Origin: Ancylobacter novellus
Lineage (GTDB): Bacteria > Pseudomonadota > Alphaproteobacteria > Rhizobiales > Methylopilaceae
Length of the DNA: 64,000 bases
Assembly: GCA_003241695.1 (NCBI GenBank)
Contig: QFPN01000008.1
Location: 248,001-312,000, forward strand
Reading direction: 5' to 3'
Program-made: the position numbers and the translations under genes
Shown: piece by piece, positions 46,136 through 54,229 of the stretch
How the letters are laid out: every line of letters begins with the position of its first letter
How positions within the stretch are numbered: the stretch's first letter is position 1
Notes under the pieces: generated by a model
The model's database searches: none
What the model saw: the letters and a program-made list of their open reading frames with translations, nothing else
What the model was told of the DNA's origin: nothing

Positions 46136-46667
46136 CGGGACTTCGCTGCTCCGCCTCGCGGCCGTGGGCGCGCTCGCGCTTGGCCTCGCCGGCTGTTTCC
46201 GGCCGGTCTATGGCGGCGGTTCGGCGCCCTCGGTCGTCGCCAAGACGCCGGGCGCGGACGTCGCGAGCGAGATGCGCTCGGTCGAGATCAAGCCGCTCGA
46301 GGGCCGCGTCGGCGGCAAGCTCCGCAACGAGCTGATCTTCCTGCTGCGCGGCGGCGGCGAAGCGGCCCCGACCGCCTACCGGATCTCCATCAAGCTCGTG
46401 GAGTACGGCCAGTCGGCGGTGGTCGATCCGCTCGCCGACATTCCGGAGACGCGCACCGTCTCGCTCACCGCCGACTACGAGATGACGCGCGCCGGGACGC
46501 TCGACCCGATCATGACCGGCCATACGGTCGCGACCGCGACCTATTTCAGCGGGCTTCAGCGCTTCGCCAACGTCCGCGCCGCCCGCGACGCGCAGGACCG
46601 CGCCGCGACGCAGCTCGCCGAACGCATCCGCTCTCGGCTTCAGGCCTATTTCGCTACTGGAAAGTGA
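46122..46667 (+). CDS. lptE: LPS-assembly lipoprotein LptE
   Basis: An outer-membrane lipoprotein that plugs the LptD barrel and helps insert lipopolysaccharide. 181 residues with a lipoprotein signal peptide ending in the lipobox LAGC (Cys25). The body includes RNELIFLLRGGGEAAPTAYR and LTADYEMTRAGTLDPIMTGH. It overlaps the leuS end by 14 bases, as in other alphaproteobacteria. The DNA polymerase III delta gene (holA), usually next, is not here. Confidence 0.92.
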   Translation: MSLPDGTSLLRLAAVGALALGLAGCFRPVYGGGSAPSVVAKTPGADVASEMRSVEIKPLEGRVGGKLRNELIFLLRGGGEAAPTAYRISIKLVEYGQSAVVDPLADIPETRTVSLTADYEMTRAGTLDPIMTGHTVATATYFSGLQRFANVRAARDAQDRAATQLAERIRSRLQAYFATGK

Positions 46668-46717
46668 GCGGCGGGGCTCACGCCGCCCATGTCTCCCAAG
46701 CGAAGCGGCGGCGGGCC

Positions 46718-47128
46718 TCAGCCTGCCGCCTGGCCGCCCGCGACGAGCCACTGCGGATCGAACCAGCGGTCGGCCTCGCCGTCATAAGGCAGACGGTTGA
46801 TGTCCCAGTGGCGGATGAACGGCGCATAGGCTCCCCACGCCACCGGGCCGCCGCCGACATAGACGACCCGGTCCGGAAACTGCGCCAGCACGGCCTCCGG
46901 CTCCATCCCGCGGCGGATGACGAACAGGGTCCGGTCGCCGCGGGCGAAGTCGGGAATCGCCGAGATCGTCTTCTCCCCCGCGATCAGCACGTGGCCGCGG
47001 GTGATGTCGAAGAAGCGCGCGACGTCCGCCGTGAACTCCGGATCCTGACACCCCTCCCAGGGCAGCACGCCGTGGAGTCCCATCTGGCCCCTGAGGCCGA
47101 TGGCGCAGATCGAGCGGACGTCGGGCAT
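46718..47128 (-). CDS. Dihydrofolate reductase-like protein
   Basis: 136 residues, shorter than classic DHFR (about 160). The DHFR pattern is recognisable: ICAIGLRGQMGLHGVLPWEG, then an aspartate in ADVARFFDITRGHVLIAG that aligns with the catalytic acid, GEKTISAI for the NADPH loop, and VVYVGGGPVAWGAYAPFI. The C-terminal strands look cut short. It may be a divergent DHFR or a related reductase. It is convergent with lptE and 11 bases downstream of the GlcG/HbpS-like gene, which is probably cotranscribed. Confidence 0.75.
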   Translation of the reverse strand: MPDVRSICAIGLRGQMGLHGVLPWEGCQDPEFTADVARFFDITRGHVLIAGEKTISAIPDFARGDRTLFVIRRGMEPEAVLAQFPDRVVYVGGGPVAWGAYAPFIRHWDINRLPYDGEADRWFDPQWLVAGGQAAG

Positions 47129-47139
47129 TTCGGTCTCCG

Positions 47140-47574
47140 TCAGGTGCGCCAGGGGTGGGCGGGCAGTTCCCAAGCGCCAAGCGCCTCGACGCCGGCGGTC
47201 GCGACCGCATGGTCGTTCTCGACCGACGACCCGCTCACCCCGATGGCGCCGATCATCACGCCGTCCTTATCCACGATCGGGAGGCCACCTGGGAAGGTGA
47301 TCAAGCCGCCGTTCGAATGCTCGATGCCGTAGAGCGGGCCGCCCGGCTGGGAAAGCTTGCCGATCTCGCCGGTCGGCATGCCGAAGAACACCGCGGTCTT
47401 GGCCTTCTTGATCGCGATGTCGATCGACCCGACCCAGGCGTCGTCCATCCGGTGGAAGGCCTTCAGGTCGGCGCCGGAATCGACGACGGCGATGCACATG
47501 AAGGTGTTGATCGCTCTTGCTTTCTCGATGGCGCTGCGGATGGCGGCGTCGGCGTTCTCGATCGTGACGTGCAT
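47140..47574 (-). CDS. GlcG/HbpS-family (DUF336) protein
   Basis: 144 residues, single domain with MCIAVVDSGADLKAFHRMD, IAIKKAKTAVFFGMPTGE and GGLPIVDKDGVMIGAIGVSG, which are family signatures. HbpS of Streptomyces binds haem; GlcG has no known activity. There is no signal peptide. The ATG at 47574 is chosen because GAGGAGAG lies 5-12 bases upstream. It is the first gene of a short minus-strand pair with the DHFR-like gene. Confidence 0.85.
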   Translation of the reverse strand: MHVTIENADAAIRSAIEKARAINTFMCIAVVDSGADLKAFHRMDDAWVGSIDIAIKKAKTAVFFGMPTGEIGKLSQPGGPLYGIEHSNGGLITFPGGLPIVDKDGVMIGAIGVSGSSVENDHAVATAGVEALGAWELPAHPWRT

Positions 47575-47709
47575 GACTGCTCTCCTCATGTCGCCTTGCG
47601 GCAAGGGAGCCAGATAGGGCGGCGGAGGGCGCGGCGCCTGCGTCCTGCGCCGAGATGCGGCGAACGCCTCCGCCCTTGCGGCTTTTGGTCCGGCGGCGTA
47701 TATCCCTCT

Positions 47710-47775
47710 CCATCAACGACATCGTCGATCGGCTCGATGAGCCTTTCGAGGGTGGGTCCGGAAGGACCCGCCCCA
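47710..47775 (+). ncRNA. rimP leader-like RNA element
   Basis: Upstream of rimP, a CGACATCGTCG hairpin region (47717-47727) and GGCTCGATGAGCC (47731-47743) precede a strong 9-bp stem, GGTGGGTCC (47751-47759) with GGACCCGCC (47764-47772) and GGAA loop. This matches the general arrangement of the alphaproteobacterial rimP leader, a predicted transcription attenuator ahead of rimP-nusA-infB. There is no T-run after the last stem. The assignment is from memory of the element and needs a covariance search. Confidence 0.6.
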
Positions 47776-47869
47776 ACGCCGCTTAGACTATCGGAGCCCC
47801 GCCATCTCGGACCTCGCAGCAGCCGGCATCGCCGCCGACGTCGACAGCCCGCTGGACGAACCGCGCCTC

Positions 47870-48496
47870 GTGACCGAGAGCGGCGTCGACGCGCGCGTGG
47901 CTGCGATCGTCGGGCCGACGCTGCTGGATCTCGGCTTCCGGCTGGTCCGGGTGAAGCTTTCGGGCCGCGACGGCTGCACGCTGCAGATCATGGTCGAGCG
48001 CGCGGACGGCACCTTCACGGTCGACGACTGCGAGACCGCCTCCAAGGCGATCTCGCCGGTGCTCGACGTCGAGGATCCGATCGACCGCGCCTACAATCTC
48101 GAACTGTCGTCTCCCGGCATCGACCGGCCGCTGGTCCGCGTCTCGGATTTCGCCCGCTGGGCCGGACATCTCGCCAAGGTCGAGATGGAGGTTCCGGTCG
48201 AAGGCCGGAAGCGCTTCAAGGGCATGCTGGAAGGCGCCGAGGGCGAGTTCGCGATCGTTCGCCGCGACGACGCCAAGGCCGGCGAGGAGGCGCGCGTGAA
48301 GCTGCCGATCCGCGACGTCGCCGAAGCCCGTCTCGTTCTCACCGACGAACTGATCCGCGAGGCGCTGCGCCGCGCCAAGGCCGCGGGCCGCGCGCCCGAC
48401 GATTCCGACGACGTCGCCGAGATCGACGACGGCATGACGCCCGCAGAGGCGCCGAAAGAGACCGGCGGCCGGAAGGCCCCGAAGGGACGGAGATAA
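47870..48496 (+). CDS. rimP: Ribosome maturation factor RimP
   Basis: Needed for late 30S subunit maturation. 208 residues from GTG at 47870, with VGPTLLDLGFRLVRVKLSGR, DCETASKAISPVLDVEDPI and YNLELSSPGIDRPLVR. Homologues in this order usually have about 20 more residues before this point, and an in-frame stretch SDLAAAGIAADVDSPLDEPR is present upstream. It has no ATG, GTG or TTG. ATC at 47804 lies 7 bases after GGAG (47793-47796) and is the likely true start. It is the first gene of the rimP-nusA-rnpM-infB operon. Confidence 0.92.
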   Translation: MTESGVDARVAAIVGPTLLDLGFRLVRVKLSGRDGCTLQIMVERADGTFTVDDCETASKAISPVLDVEDPIDRAYNLELSSPGIDRPLVRVSDFARWAGHLAKVEMEVPVEGRKRFKGMLEGAEGEFAIVRRDDAKAGEEARVKLPIRDVAEARLVLTDELIREALRRAKAAGRAPDDSDDVAEIDDGMTPAEAPKETGGRKAPKGRR

Positions 48497-48503
48497 CTCG
48501 AAG

Positions 48504-50108
48504 ATGGTCAGCGCCAACCGGCTCGAGCTTCTGCAGATCGCCGAGGCCGTCGCCCGCGAGAAGGTCATCGACAAGGGCATCGTGCTCGAGGCGATGGAGG
48601 ACGCGATCCAGAAGGCCGCGCGCTCGCGCTACGGCCAGGAGACGGAGATCCGCGCCGAGATCAATCCGAAGTCCGGCGAGATCCGCCTGTCCCGGCTGAT
48701 GCAGGTCGTGGACGCCGTCGACAACGACAACATCGAGATTTCGCTCGACGACGCGCGCCGCAAGAATCCCGCCGCGCAGGTCGGCGACTTCATCGCCGAG
48801 ACGCTTCCGCCCTTCGACTTCGGCCGCATCGCCGCGCAGTCGGCCAAGCAGGTCATCGTCCAGAAGGTGCGCGACGCCGAGCGCGACCGCCAGTACCAGG
48901 AGTACAAGGACCGCATCGGCGACATCGTCAACGGACTGGTCAAGCGCGTCGAATACGGCAACGTCATCGTCGACCTCGGCCGCGGCGAGGCGATCGTGCG
49001 CCGCGACGAGCTGCTGCCGCGCGAGCTGTTCCGCGTCGGCGACCGCGTCCGCGCCTATGTGTACGACGTCCGCCGCGAGCCGCGCGGCCCCCAGATCTTC
49101 CTGTCGCGCACCCATCCGCAGTTCATGGCGAAGCTGTTCGGCCAGGAAGTGCCGGAGATCTACGACGGCGTCATCGAGATCAAGGCGGTGGCCCGCGACC
49201 CGGGCTCGCGCGCCAAGATCGCGGTGATCTCGCGCGACTCGTCCATCGACCCCGTCGGCGCCTGCGTCGGCATGCGCGGCTCGCGCGTGCAGGCCGTGGT
49301 GCAGGAGCTGCAGGGCGAGAAGATCGACATCATCCCGTGGTCCCAGGACGCCGCGACCTTCATCGTCAACGCGCTGCAGCCCGCGCAGGTCGTGAAGGTC
49401 GTGCTCGACGAGGACAGCGAGAAGATCGAGGTCGTGGTGCCCGACGACCAGCTCTCGCTCGCCATCGGCCGCCGCGGCCAGAACGTCCGGCTCGCCTCGC
49501 AGCTCACCGGCTGGGACATCGACATCCTGACCGAGGCCGAGGAGAGCGAGCGGCGCCAGAAGGAATTCGTCCTGCGTTCGCAGCTGTTCATGGACGCGCT
49601 CGACGTCGACGAGACGCTCGGCCAGCTGCTCGCCGCCGAAGGCTTCACGTCGGTCGAGGACCTCGCCTATGTCGAGATCGCCGAACTCGCCTCGATCGAG
49701 GGCTTCGACGAGGACATGGCGGCCGAGATTCAGAATCGCGCCGTCGACCACCTTGCCCGGATCGAGGCCGAGCACGACATGAAGCGCAAGGAACTTGGCG
49801 TCGAGGACGAGCTGAGGGACGTTCCGGGCGTCACTACCGCGATGCTCGTCGCCTTCGGCGAAAACGACATCAAGTCGGTCGAGGACCTTGCGGGCTGCGC
49901 CACCGACGACCTCGTCGGCTGGATCGACCGCTCCGGTCCCGAGCCGCGCCGCGAGCCCGGCGCGCTGGACGGCTTCGAGATCTCCCGCGACGACGCCGAA
50001 GGGATGATCATGCAGGCCCGCCTCAAGGCCGGCTGGATCACCGAGGCCGATCTCGCCCCGCCCGCGCCGGAAGGCGGAGAGGCGGAAGCCGAAGCGGCTC
50101 AGGCGTGA
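48504..50108 (+). CDS. nusA: Transcription termination/antitermination factor NusA
   Basis: Binds RNA polymerase and modulates pausing, termination and antitermination. 534 residues: an N-terminal polymerase-binding domain, an S1 domain (about 135-200, VNGLVKRVEYGNVIVDLGRG), KH1 and KH2 (VGMRGSRVQAVVQELQGEK and LAIGRRGQNVRLASQLTGWD), and two helix-hairpin-helix C-terminal repeats typical of alphaproteobacteria (LGQLLAAEGFTSVEDLAYVE). It starts 8 bases after rimP. Confidence 0.97.
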   Translation: MVSANRLELLQIAEAVAREKVIDKGIVLEAMEDAIQKAARSRYGQETEIRAEINPKSGEIRLSRLMQVVDAVDNDNIEISLDDARRKNPAAQVGDFIAETLPPFDFGRIAAQSAKQVIVQKVRDAERDRQYQEYKDRIGDIVNGLVKRVEYGNVIVDLGRGEAIVRRDELLPRELFRVGDRVRAYVYDVRREPRGPQIFLSRTHPQFMAKLFGQEVPEIYDGVIEIKAVARDPGSRAKIAVISRDSSIDPVGACVGMRGSRVQAVVQELQGEKIDIIPWSQDAATFIVNALQPAQVVKVVLDEDSEKIEVVVPDDQLSLAIGRRGQNVRLASQLTGWDIDILTEAEESERRQKEFVLRSQLFMDALDVDETLGQLLAAEGFTSVEDLAYVEIAELASIEGFDEDMAAEIQNRAVDHLARIEAEHDMKRKELGVEDELRDVPGVTTAMLVAFGENDIKSVEDLAGCATDDLVGWIDRSGPEPRREPGALDGFEISRDDAEGMIMQARLKAGWITEADLAPPAPEGGEAEAEAAQA

Positions 50109-50129
50109 TGCGGAGCCGCGGGGTCGCCG

Positions 50130-50870
50130 ATGCCGGAGGATGCATTCACGGTCGATGACGGGCAGCCGGTTTCCGGCGAGCCCCGCGCGTTCCAACGCGA
50201 CGACCGGCGCGCGCCCGAGCGGACCTGCGTCGCGACCCGCGAGGTCCGGCCGGTCGGCGAGCTCATCCGGTTCGTCCGCGCGCCGGACGGGACGGTCGTG
50301 CCGGACCTGAAGCGCGAGCTTCCGGGGCGGGGCGTGTGGGTGACGGCCTCTCGCGAGGCCGTTCGCCTCGCGGTGAAGAAGAAAGCGTTTTCGCGCGGCT
50401 TCAAGGAGCCCGCGACCGTCGATCCCGGGATCGACGAGCAGGTGGCCGAGCTGATCGGGCGCTCCGCGCTCGGCCTGCTCGGCTTCGCCAACAAGGCGGG
50501 CCTCGTCGTGACGGGCTTCGCCAAGGTCGAGGCGGCGCTCTCGAAGGAGAACGTCGTCGCGCTGATCGAGGCGAGCGACGCCGGCGAGGACGGCGTCCGC
50601 AAGCTCGGTCAGGTTTTGAGGCGGCTCGGCAAGTCTGAAGACACGCCGGCCGTGCGGCTGTTCCAGGGCCTTGAATTGGACTTGGCGTTGGGGCGGTCGA
50701 ATGTGGTACATGCAGCGCTGCTCGCAGGCCCCGTCAGCGCCGCCTTTCTCGCGCGATGCGACGCATATGCGCGCTATCTAGGCATGAACGATGGGCCCGG
50801 CCCGGCGAAGGACGCCCGGCCGACGGACGCAGGTTCGGGCGGGACGCCCGTAAGAACGGACAGGGCATGA
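50130..50870 (+). CDS. RNA-binding protein, YlxR/RnpM domain fused to L7Ae-like domain
   Basis: 246 residues. The N-terminal DUF448 (YlxR) domain has RRAPERTCVATREVRPVGEL and GRGVWVTASREAVRLAVKKKAF. The second domain (about 115-215) is L7Ae-like, with SALGLLGFANKAGLVVTGF and NVVALIEASDAGEDG. In other bacteria YlxR (RnpM) binds RNase P RNA, and the L7Ae-like part would bind kink-turn RNA. Fusion of the two is normal for alphaproteobacteria. Its stop overlaps the infB start (ATGA). Confidence 0.9.
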   Translation: MPEDAFTVDDGQPVSGEPRAFQRDDRRAPERTCVATREVRPVGELIRFVRAPDGTVVPDLKRELPGRGVWVTASREAVRLAVKKKAFSRGFKEPATVDPGIDEQVAELIGRSALGLLGFANKAGLVVTGFAKVEAALSKENVVALIEASDAGEDGVRKLGQVLRRLGKSEDTPAVRLFQGLELDLALGRSNVVHAALLAGPVSAAFLARCDAYARYLGMNDGPGPAKDARPTDAGSGGTPVRTDRA

Positions 50871-53659
50871 CGGATCAGAAGACCACCGGCGACAAGACTT
50901 TGACGGCTTCCCCCAAGACGCTGACGCTGAAGGGACGCACGGAGTCCGGCGGACTGGTGAAGCAGAGCTTCAGCCACGGGCGCACCAACGCCGTGGTTGT
51001 CGAGAAGGTGAAGCGGCGCGTGCTCGGACCGGGCGAGAAGCCCGCCGGCCAGTCGCCCGCGCCCGTCGCCGCGCCTGCCCCCGCGCCGCAGCGGCCGGCT
51101 CCCACGGCGCGCGACTCCAAGCCGGCGGCCCCCGCGCCGCAGCGCTCGTCGGCGCCCGGCGTCGTGCTCCGCACGCTCACCAATGACGAGATGGGCGCAC
51201 GCGCCCAGGCGCTCGCCGGCGCCAAGGCCCGCGAGGCCGACGACGAGCGCAAGCGCGCCGAGGCCGAGGCCCGCGCCCGCATTATCCGCGAGGCGAACGA
51301 GGAGCGCGAGCGTCTCGCCGCCGAGGCCCGCAAGCGCGAGGAAGACGCGCGTCGCGCCGCCGACGAGGAGGCCCGCCGCCGCGCCGAAGCCGAGGCCGCA
51401 AGGCGCCTCGGAGAGGAAACCCAGGCCGCCCCGACCCCGACGCCGGCTCCAGCCGCGAGCCCCTCGCGCCCCGCGCAGTCTCAGGCGCCCGCCCGCCCTG
51501 CGCCGGCGCGCCCGACCGAAACCCAGGTCTTCCGTGCGGGCGACAACCGCCCGGCCCGGCCGTCCGACCGTCCGGGATCGACCGGTCCCCGTCCGCCCCG
51601 CCCCGCGGGCGCTCCGGGCACCGGCTTCGTGCGCCGTCCGCCGGCCGCGACCGAGACCGAGGAGCCGATGCGCGCCGTGCGTCGCCCGGGCGGCGGCGCC
51701 ACCCGCCCCGCCACGCCGGCGAAGCCCGAGCAGCGCGCTCCGGCGCGCACGAGCGCCGGCGCCCCGAAGGAGCGCACGCGCCTCACCATCACGGCCGCCA
51801 CCGGCGGCGCGGAGGAGCGCACCCGCTCGGTCGCCTCCTATCGCCGCCGCGTGCAGCGCATGACCGGCAAAGGCCATCAGGAGCCCAAGGAGAAGCTGAT
51901 CCGCGAGGTCGTCATCCCTGAGACGATCACCGTCCAGGAACTCGCGAACCGCATGTCGGAGCGCGCGGTCGACGTCGTGCGCCTGCTGATGAAGCAGGGC
52001 GTCATGAAGAAGATCAACGAGCTGATCGACGCCGACACCGCCCAGCTGATCGCCGAAGAGCTCGGCCACACGGTTCGCCGCGTGGCGGAGTCCGACGTCG
52101 AGGAAGGCCTGTTCGACGCCCCCGACGCCGAAGGCGCGCAGACCACGCGTCCGCCGGTCGTCACCATCATGGGCCATGTCGACCACGGCAAGACGTCGCT
52201 GCTCGACGCCATCCGCCAGACCAAGGTGGTGAAGGGCGAGGCCGGCGGCATCACCCAGCACATCGGCGCCTATCAGGTGACCTCGCCGCTCGGCGGGCTG
52301 ATCACCTTCATCGACACGCCGGGCCATGCGGCCTTCACGGCGATGCGCCAGCGCGGCGCGAAGTCGACCGACATCGTGGTGCTGGTGGTCGCGGCCGACG
52401 ACGGCGTCATGCCGCAGACGGCTGAGGCCGTGAACCACGCCCGCGCGGCCGGCGTGCCGATCATCGTGGCGATCAACAAGATCGACAAGGAAGACGCTAA
52501 CCCGCAGCGCGTGCGCACGGACCTTCTCCAGTACGAGATCCAGGTCGAGTCGCTCGGCGGCGAGACGCTCGAAGTCGAAGTCTCGGCCAAGACCGGCGAC
52601 GGCCTCGACAAACTGCTCGAGGTCATCCAGCTGCAGGCCGAAATCCTGGACCTGAAGGCCAACGCCGACCGCACCGCGGAAGGCACCGTGATCGAGGCCA
52701 AGCTCGACCGCGGCCGCGGCCCGGTGGCGACCGTGCTCGTGCAGCGCGGCGCGCTCAAGCAGGGCGACATCGTGGTCGCGGGCTCCGAATGGGGCCGCGT
52801 CCGCATGCTGGTCGACGACAAGGGCGGCGCGGTTCCTGAAGCCCTGCCCTCCATGCCGGTCGAGATCCTTGGCTTCAACGGCGCGCCGGAGGCGGGCGAC
52901 CGCTTCGCGGTGGTCGAGAACGAGGCTCGCGCCCGCGAGATCGCCGACTACCGCCAGCGCCAGAAGCGCGAGCAGGCGGCGGCGCGCGCCACGGTGCGCG
53001 TCTCGGGCCTCGAAGAGATGATGTCGCAGATCAAGACGGCCGGCCGGAAGGAGCTTCCGCTGGTCATCAAGGGCGACGTCCAGGGCTCCGTCGAGGCGAT
53101 CGTCCAGTCGCTCGAGAAAATCGGCAACGACGAGGTCGGCGTTCGCGTCCTGCTGTCGGGCGCCGGCGGCATCACCGAGAGCGACGTGATCCTGGCCGCG
53201 GCCTCCAAGGCGGCCGTGATCGGCTTCAACGTCCGCGCGCTGAAGGAGGCGCGTGACGCGGCCGACCGCACCGGCACCGAGATCCGCTACTACAACATCA
53301 TCTACGACCTCGTGGACGACATTAAGTCCACCATGTCCGGGATGCTGTCGCCGGAGCGGCGCGAGGAGTTCCTCGGCAACGCCAAGATCCTCGAGATCTT
53401 CTCGGTTTCGAAGGTCGGCAAGATCGCCGGCTGTCTCGTCACCGAAGGCGTCGTGCAGAAGGGCGCGGGCGTGCGCCTCATCCGCGACAACGTCGTCATC
53501 CACGAGGGCAAGCTCGCGACCCTCAAGCGCTTCAAGGACGACGCGCCGGAGATCCGGGCCGGCACCGAGTGCGGCATGTCGTTCGAGAACTACCAGGACA
53601 TGCGCGCCGGCGACGTCATCGAGTGCTACCGCGTCACGGAAGTGAAGCGGACGCTCTAA
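50867..53659 (+). CDS. infB: Translation initiation factor IF-2
   Basis: A GTPase that brings initiator tRNA to the ribosome. 930 residues. A long N-terminal low-complexity region rich in Ala, Arg and Pro (about 60-330) includes a charged helix. An IF-2N domain follows (about 345-400). The GTPase domain has VVTIMGHVDHGKTSLLDAIR near residue 435, DTPGHAAFTAMR and AINKIDK. Domains II to IV end at MRAGDVIECYRVTEVKR. The ATG at 50867 overlaps the previous stop; an open frame upstream is not homologous. Confidence 0.97.
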   Translation: MTDQKTTGDKTLTASPKTLTLKGRTESGGLVKQSFSHGRTNAVVVEKVKRRVLGPGEKPAGQSPAPVAAPAPAPQRPAPTARDSKPAAPAPQRSSAPGVVLRTLTNDEMGARAQALAGAKAREADDERKRAEAEARARIIREANEERERLAAEARKREEDARRAADEEARRRAEAEAARRLGEETQAAPTPTPAPAASPSRPAQSQAPARPAPARPTETQVFRAGDNRPARPSDRPGSTGPRPPRPAGAPGTGFVRRPPAATETEEPMRAVRRPGGGATRPATPAKPEQRAPARTSAGAPKERTRLTITAATGGAEERTRSVASYRRRVQRMTGKGHQEPKEKLIREVVIPETITVQELANRMSERAVDVVRLLMKQGVMKKINELIDADTAQLIAEELGHTVRRVAESDVEEGLFDAPDAEGAQTTRPPVVTIMGHVDHGKTSLLDAIRQTKVVKGEAGGITQHIGAYQVTSPLGGLITFIDTPGHAAFTAMRQRGAKSTDIVVLVVAADDGVMPQTAEAVNHARAAGVPIIVAINKIDKEDANPQRVRTDLLQYEIQVESLGGETLEVEVSAKTGDGLDKLLEVIQLQAEILDLKANADRTAEGTVIEAKLDRGRGPVATVLVQRGALKQGDIVVAGSEWGRVRMLVDDKGGAVPEALPSMPVEILGFNGAPEAGDRFAVVENEARAREIADYRQRQKREQAAARATVRVSGLEEMMSQIKTAGRKELPLVIKGDVQGSVEAIVQSLEKIGNDEVGVRVLLSGAGGITESDVILAAASKAAVIGFNVRALKEARDAADRTGTEIRYYNIIYDLVDDIKSTMSGMLSPERREEFLGNAKILEIFSVSKVGKIAGCLVTEGVVQKGAGVRLIRDNVVIHEGKLATLKRFKDDAPEIRAGTECGMSFENYQDMRAGDVIECYRVTEVKRTL

Positions 53660-53670
53660 CCGGCGCCCAG

Positions 53671-53692
53671 CGGTTCCGCTCGAGCGGAACCG
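53671..53692. repeat. 22-bp perfect palindrome between infB and rbfA
   Basis: CGGTTCCGCT followed by its exact reverse complement with CGAG at the centre, 12 bases after the infB stop. As RNA it would form a tight hairpin. No T-run follows, so it may protect the infB 3' end or be a processing site and not a full terminator. Confidence 0.65.
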
Positions 53693-53851
53693 CGCCTCTG
53701 TTCGCCGCGTCGTCGTTCATGGATCCCGGCTCTTCGGCCGGGACGCCGGCGCAGCGTTTTTTATCCACCGCTCGGTCCCGGTCCGATCCCGGTCCCGACG
53801 GCGCAGCTCCGGCCCGCGCCGCCAAGGCGAAGAAGGAAGAAAAACCAGCGC

Positions 53852-54229
53852 ATGCTTCGCGTGGGCGAACTCGTGCGCCATGCGCTCGCCGACGTGCTCC
53901 AGCGCGGCGAGGTGATGGACCCGGTCCTCGAGACCCATGTCATCACCGTTCCCGAGGTCCGCATGACCCCGGACCTCAAGCTCGCGACGGCTTACGTCAT
54001 GCCGCTCGGCGGCAAGGACAGCGACAAGGTGCTGAAGGCGCTGGAGGCCAACCGCAAGCAGCTCCGCATGATGGTGGTGAAGCGCCTCGAGCTGAAGTCA
54101 GCGCCGGACCTGCGCTTCCGCATCGACGACAGTTTCGATCGCGGCGCCCATATCGACGAGCTGCTGCGCTCGCCGGAAGTGGCGCGCGATCTCGAGAAGG
54201 ACGCGGACGACGCGGAGGCCGAACGATGA
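53852..54229 (+). CDS. rbfA: Ribosome-binding factor A
   Basis: Cold-shock protein needed for 16S 5'-end processing and 30S maturation. 125 residues, a KH-fold domain with LRVGELVRHALADVLQRGEV at the start, DLKLATAYVMPLGG, and LELKSAPDLRFRIDDSFDRG near the end. Homologues often have 10-20 basic residues before LRVGEL; an in-frame basic stretch (RRRRKKNQR) lies upstream but has no start codon. The last bases overlap the truB ATG. Confidence 0.93.
   Translation: MLRVGELVRHALADVLQRGEVMDPVLETHVITVPEVRMTPDLKLATAYVMPLGGKDSDKVLKALEANRKQLRMMVVKRLELKSAPDLRFRIDDSFDRGAHIDELLRSPEVARDLEKDADDAEAER

Noticed and set aside
50756..50866. An upstream extension of infB
   Set aside because: It overlaps the end of the RnpM-like gene in another frame and is not similar to IF-2; the ATG at 50867 with ATGA overlap is typical.
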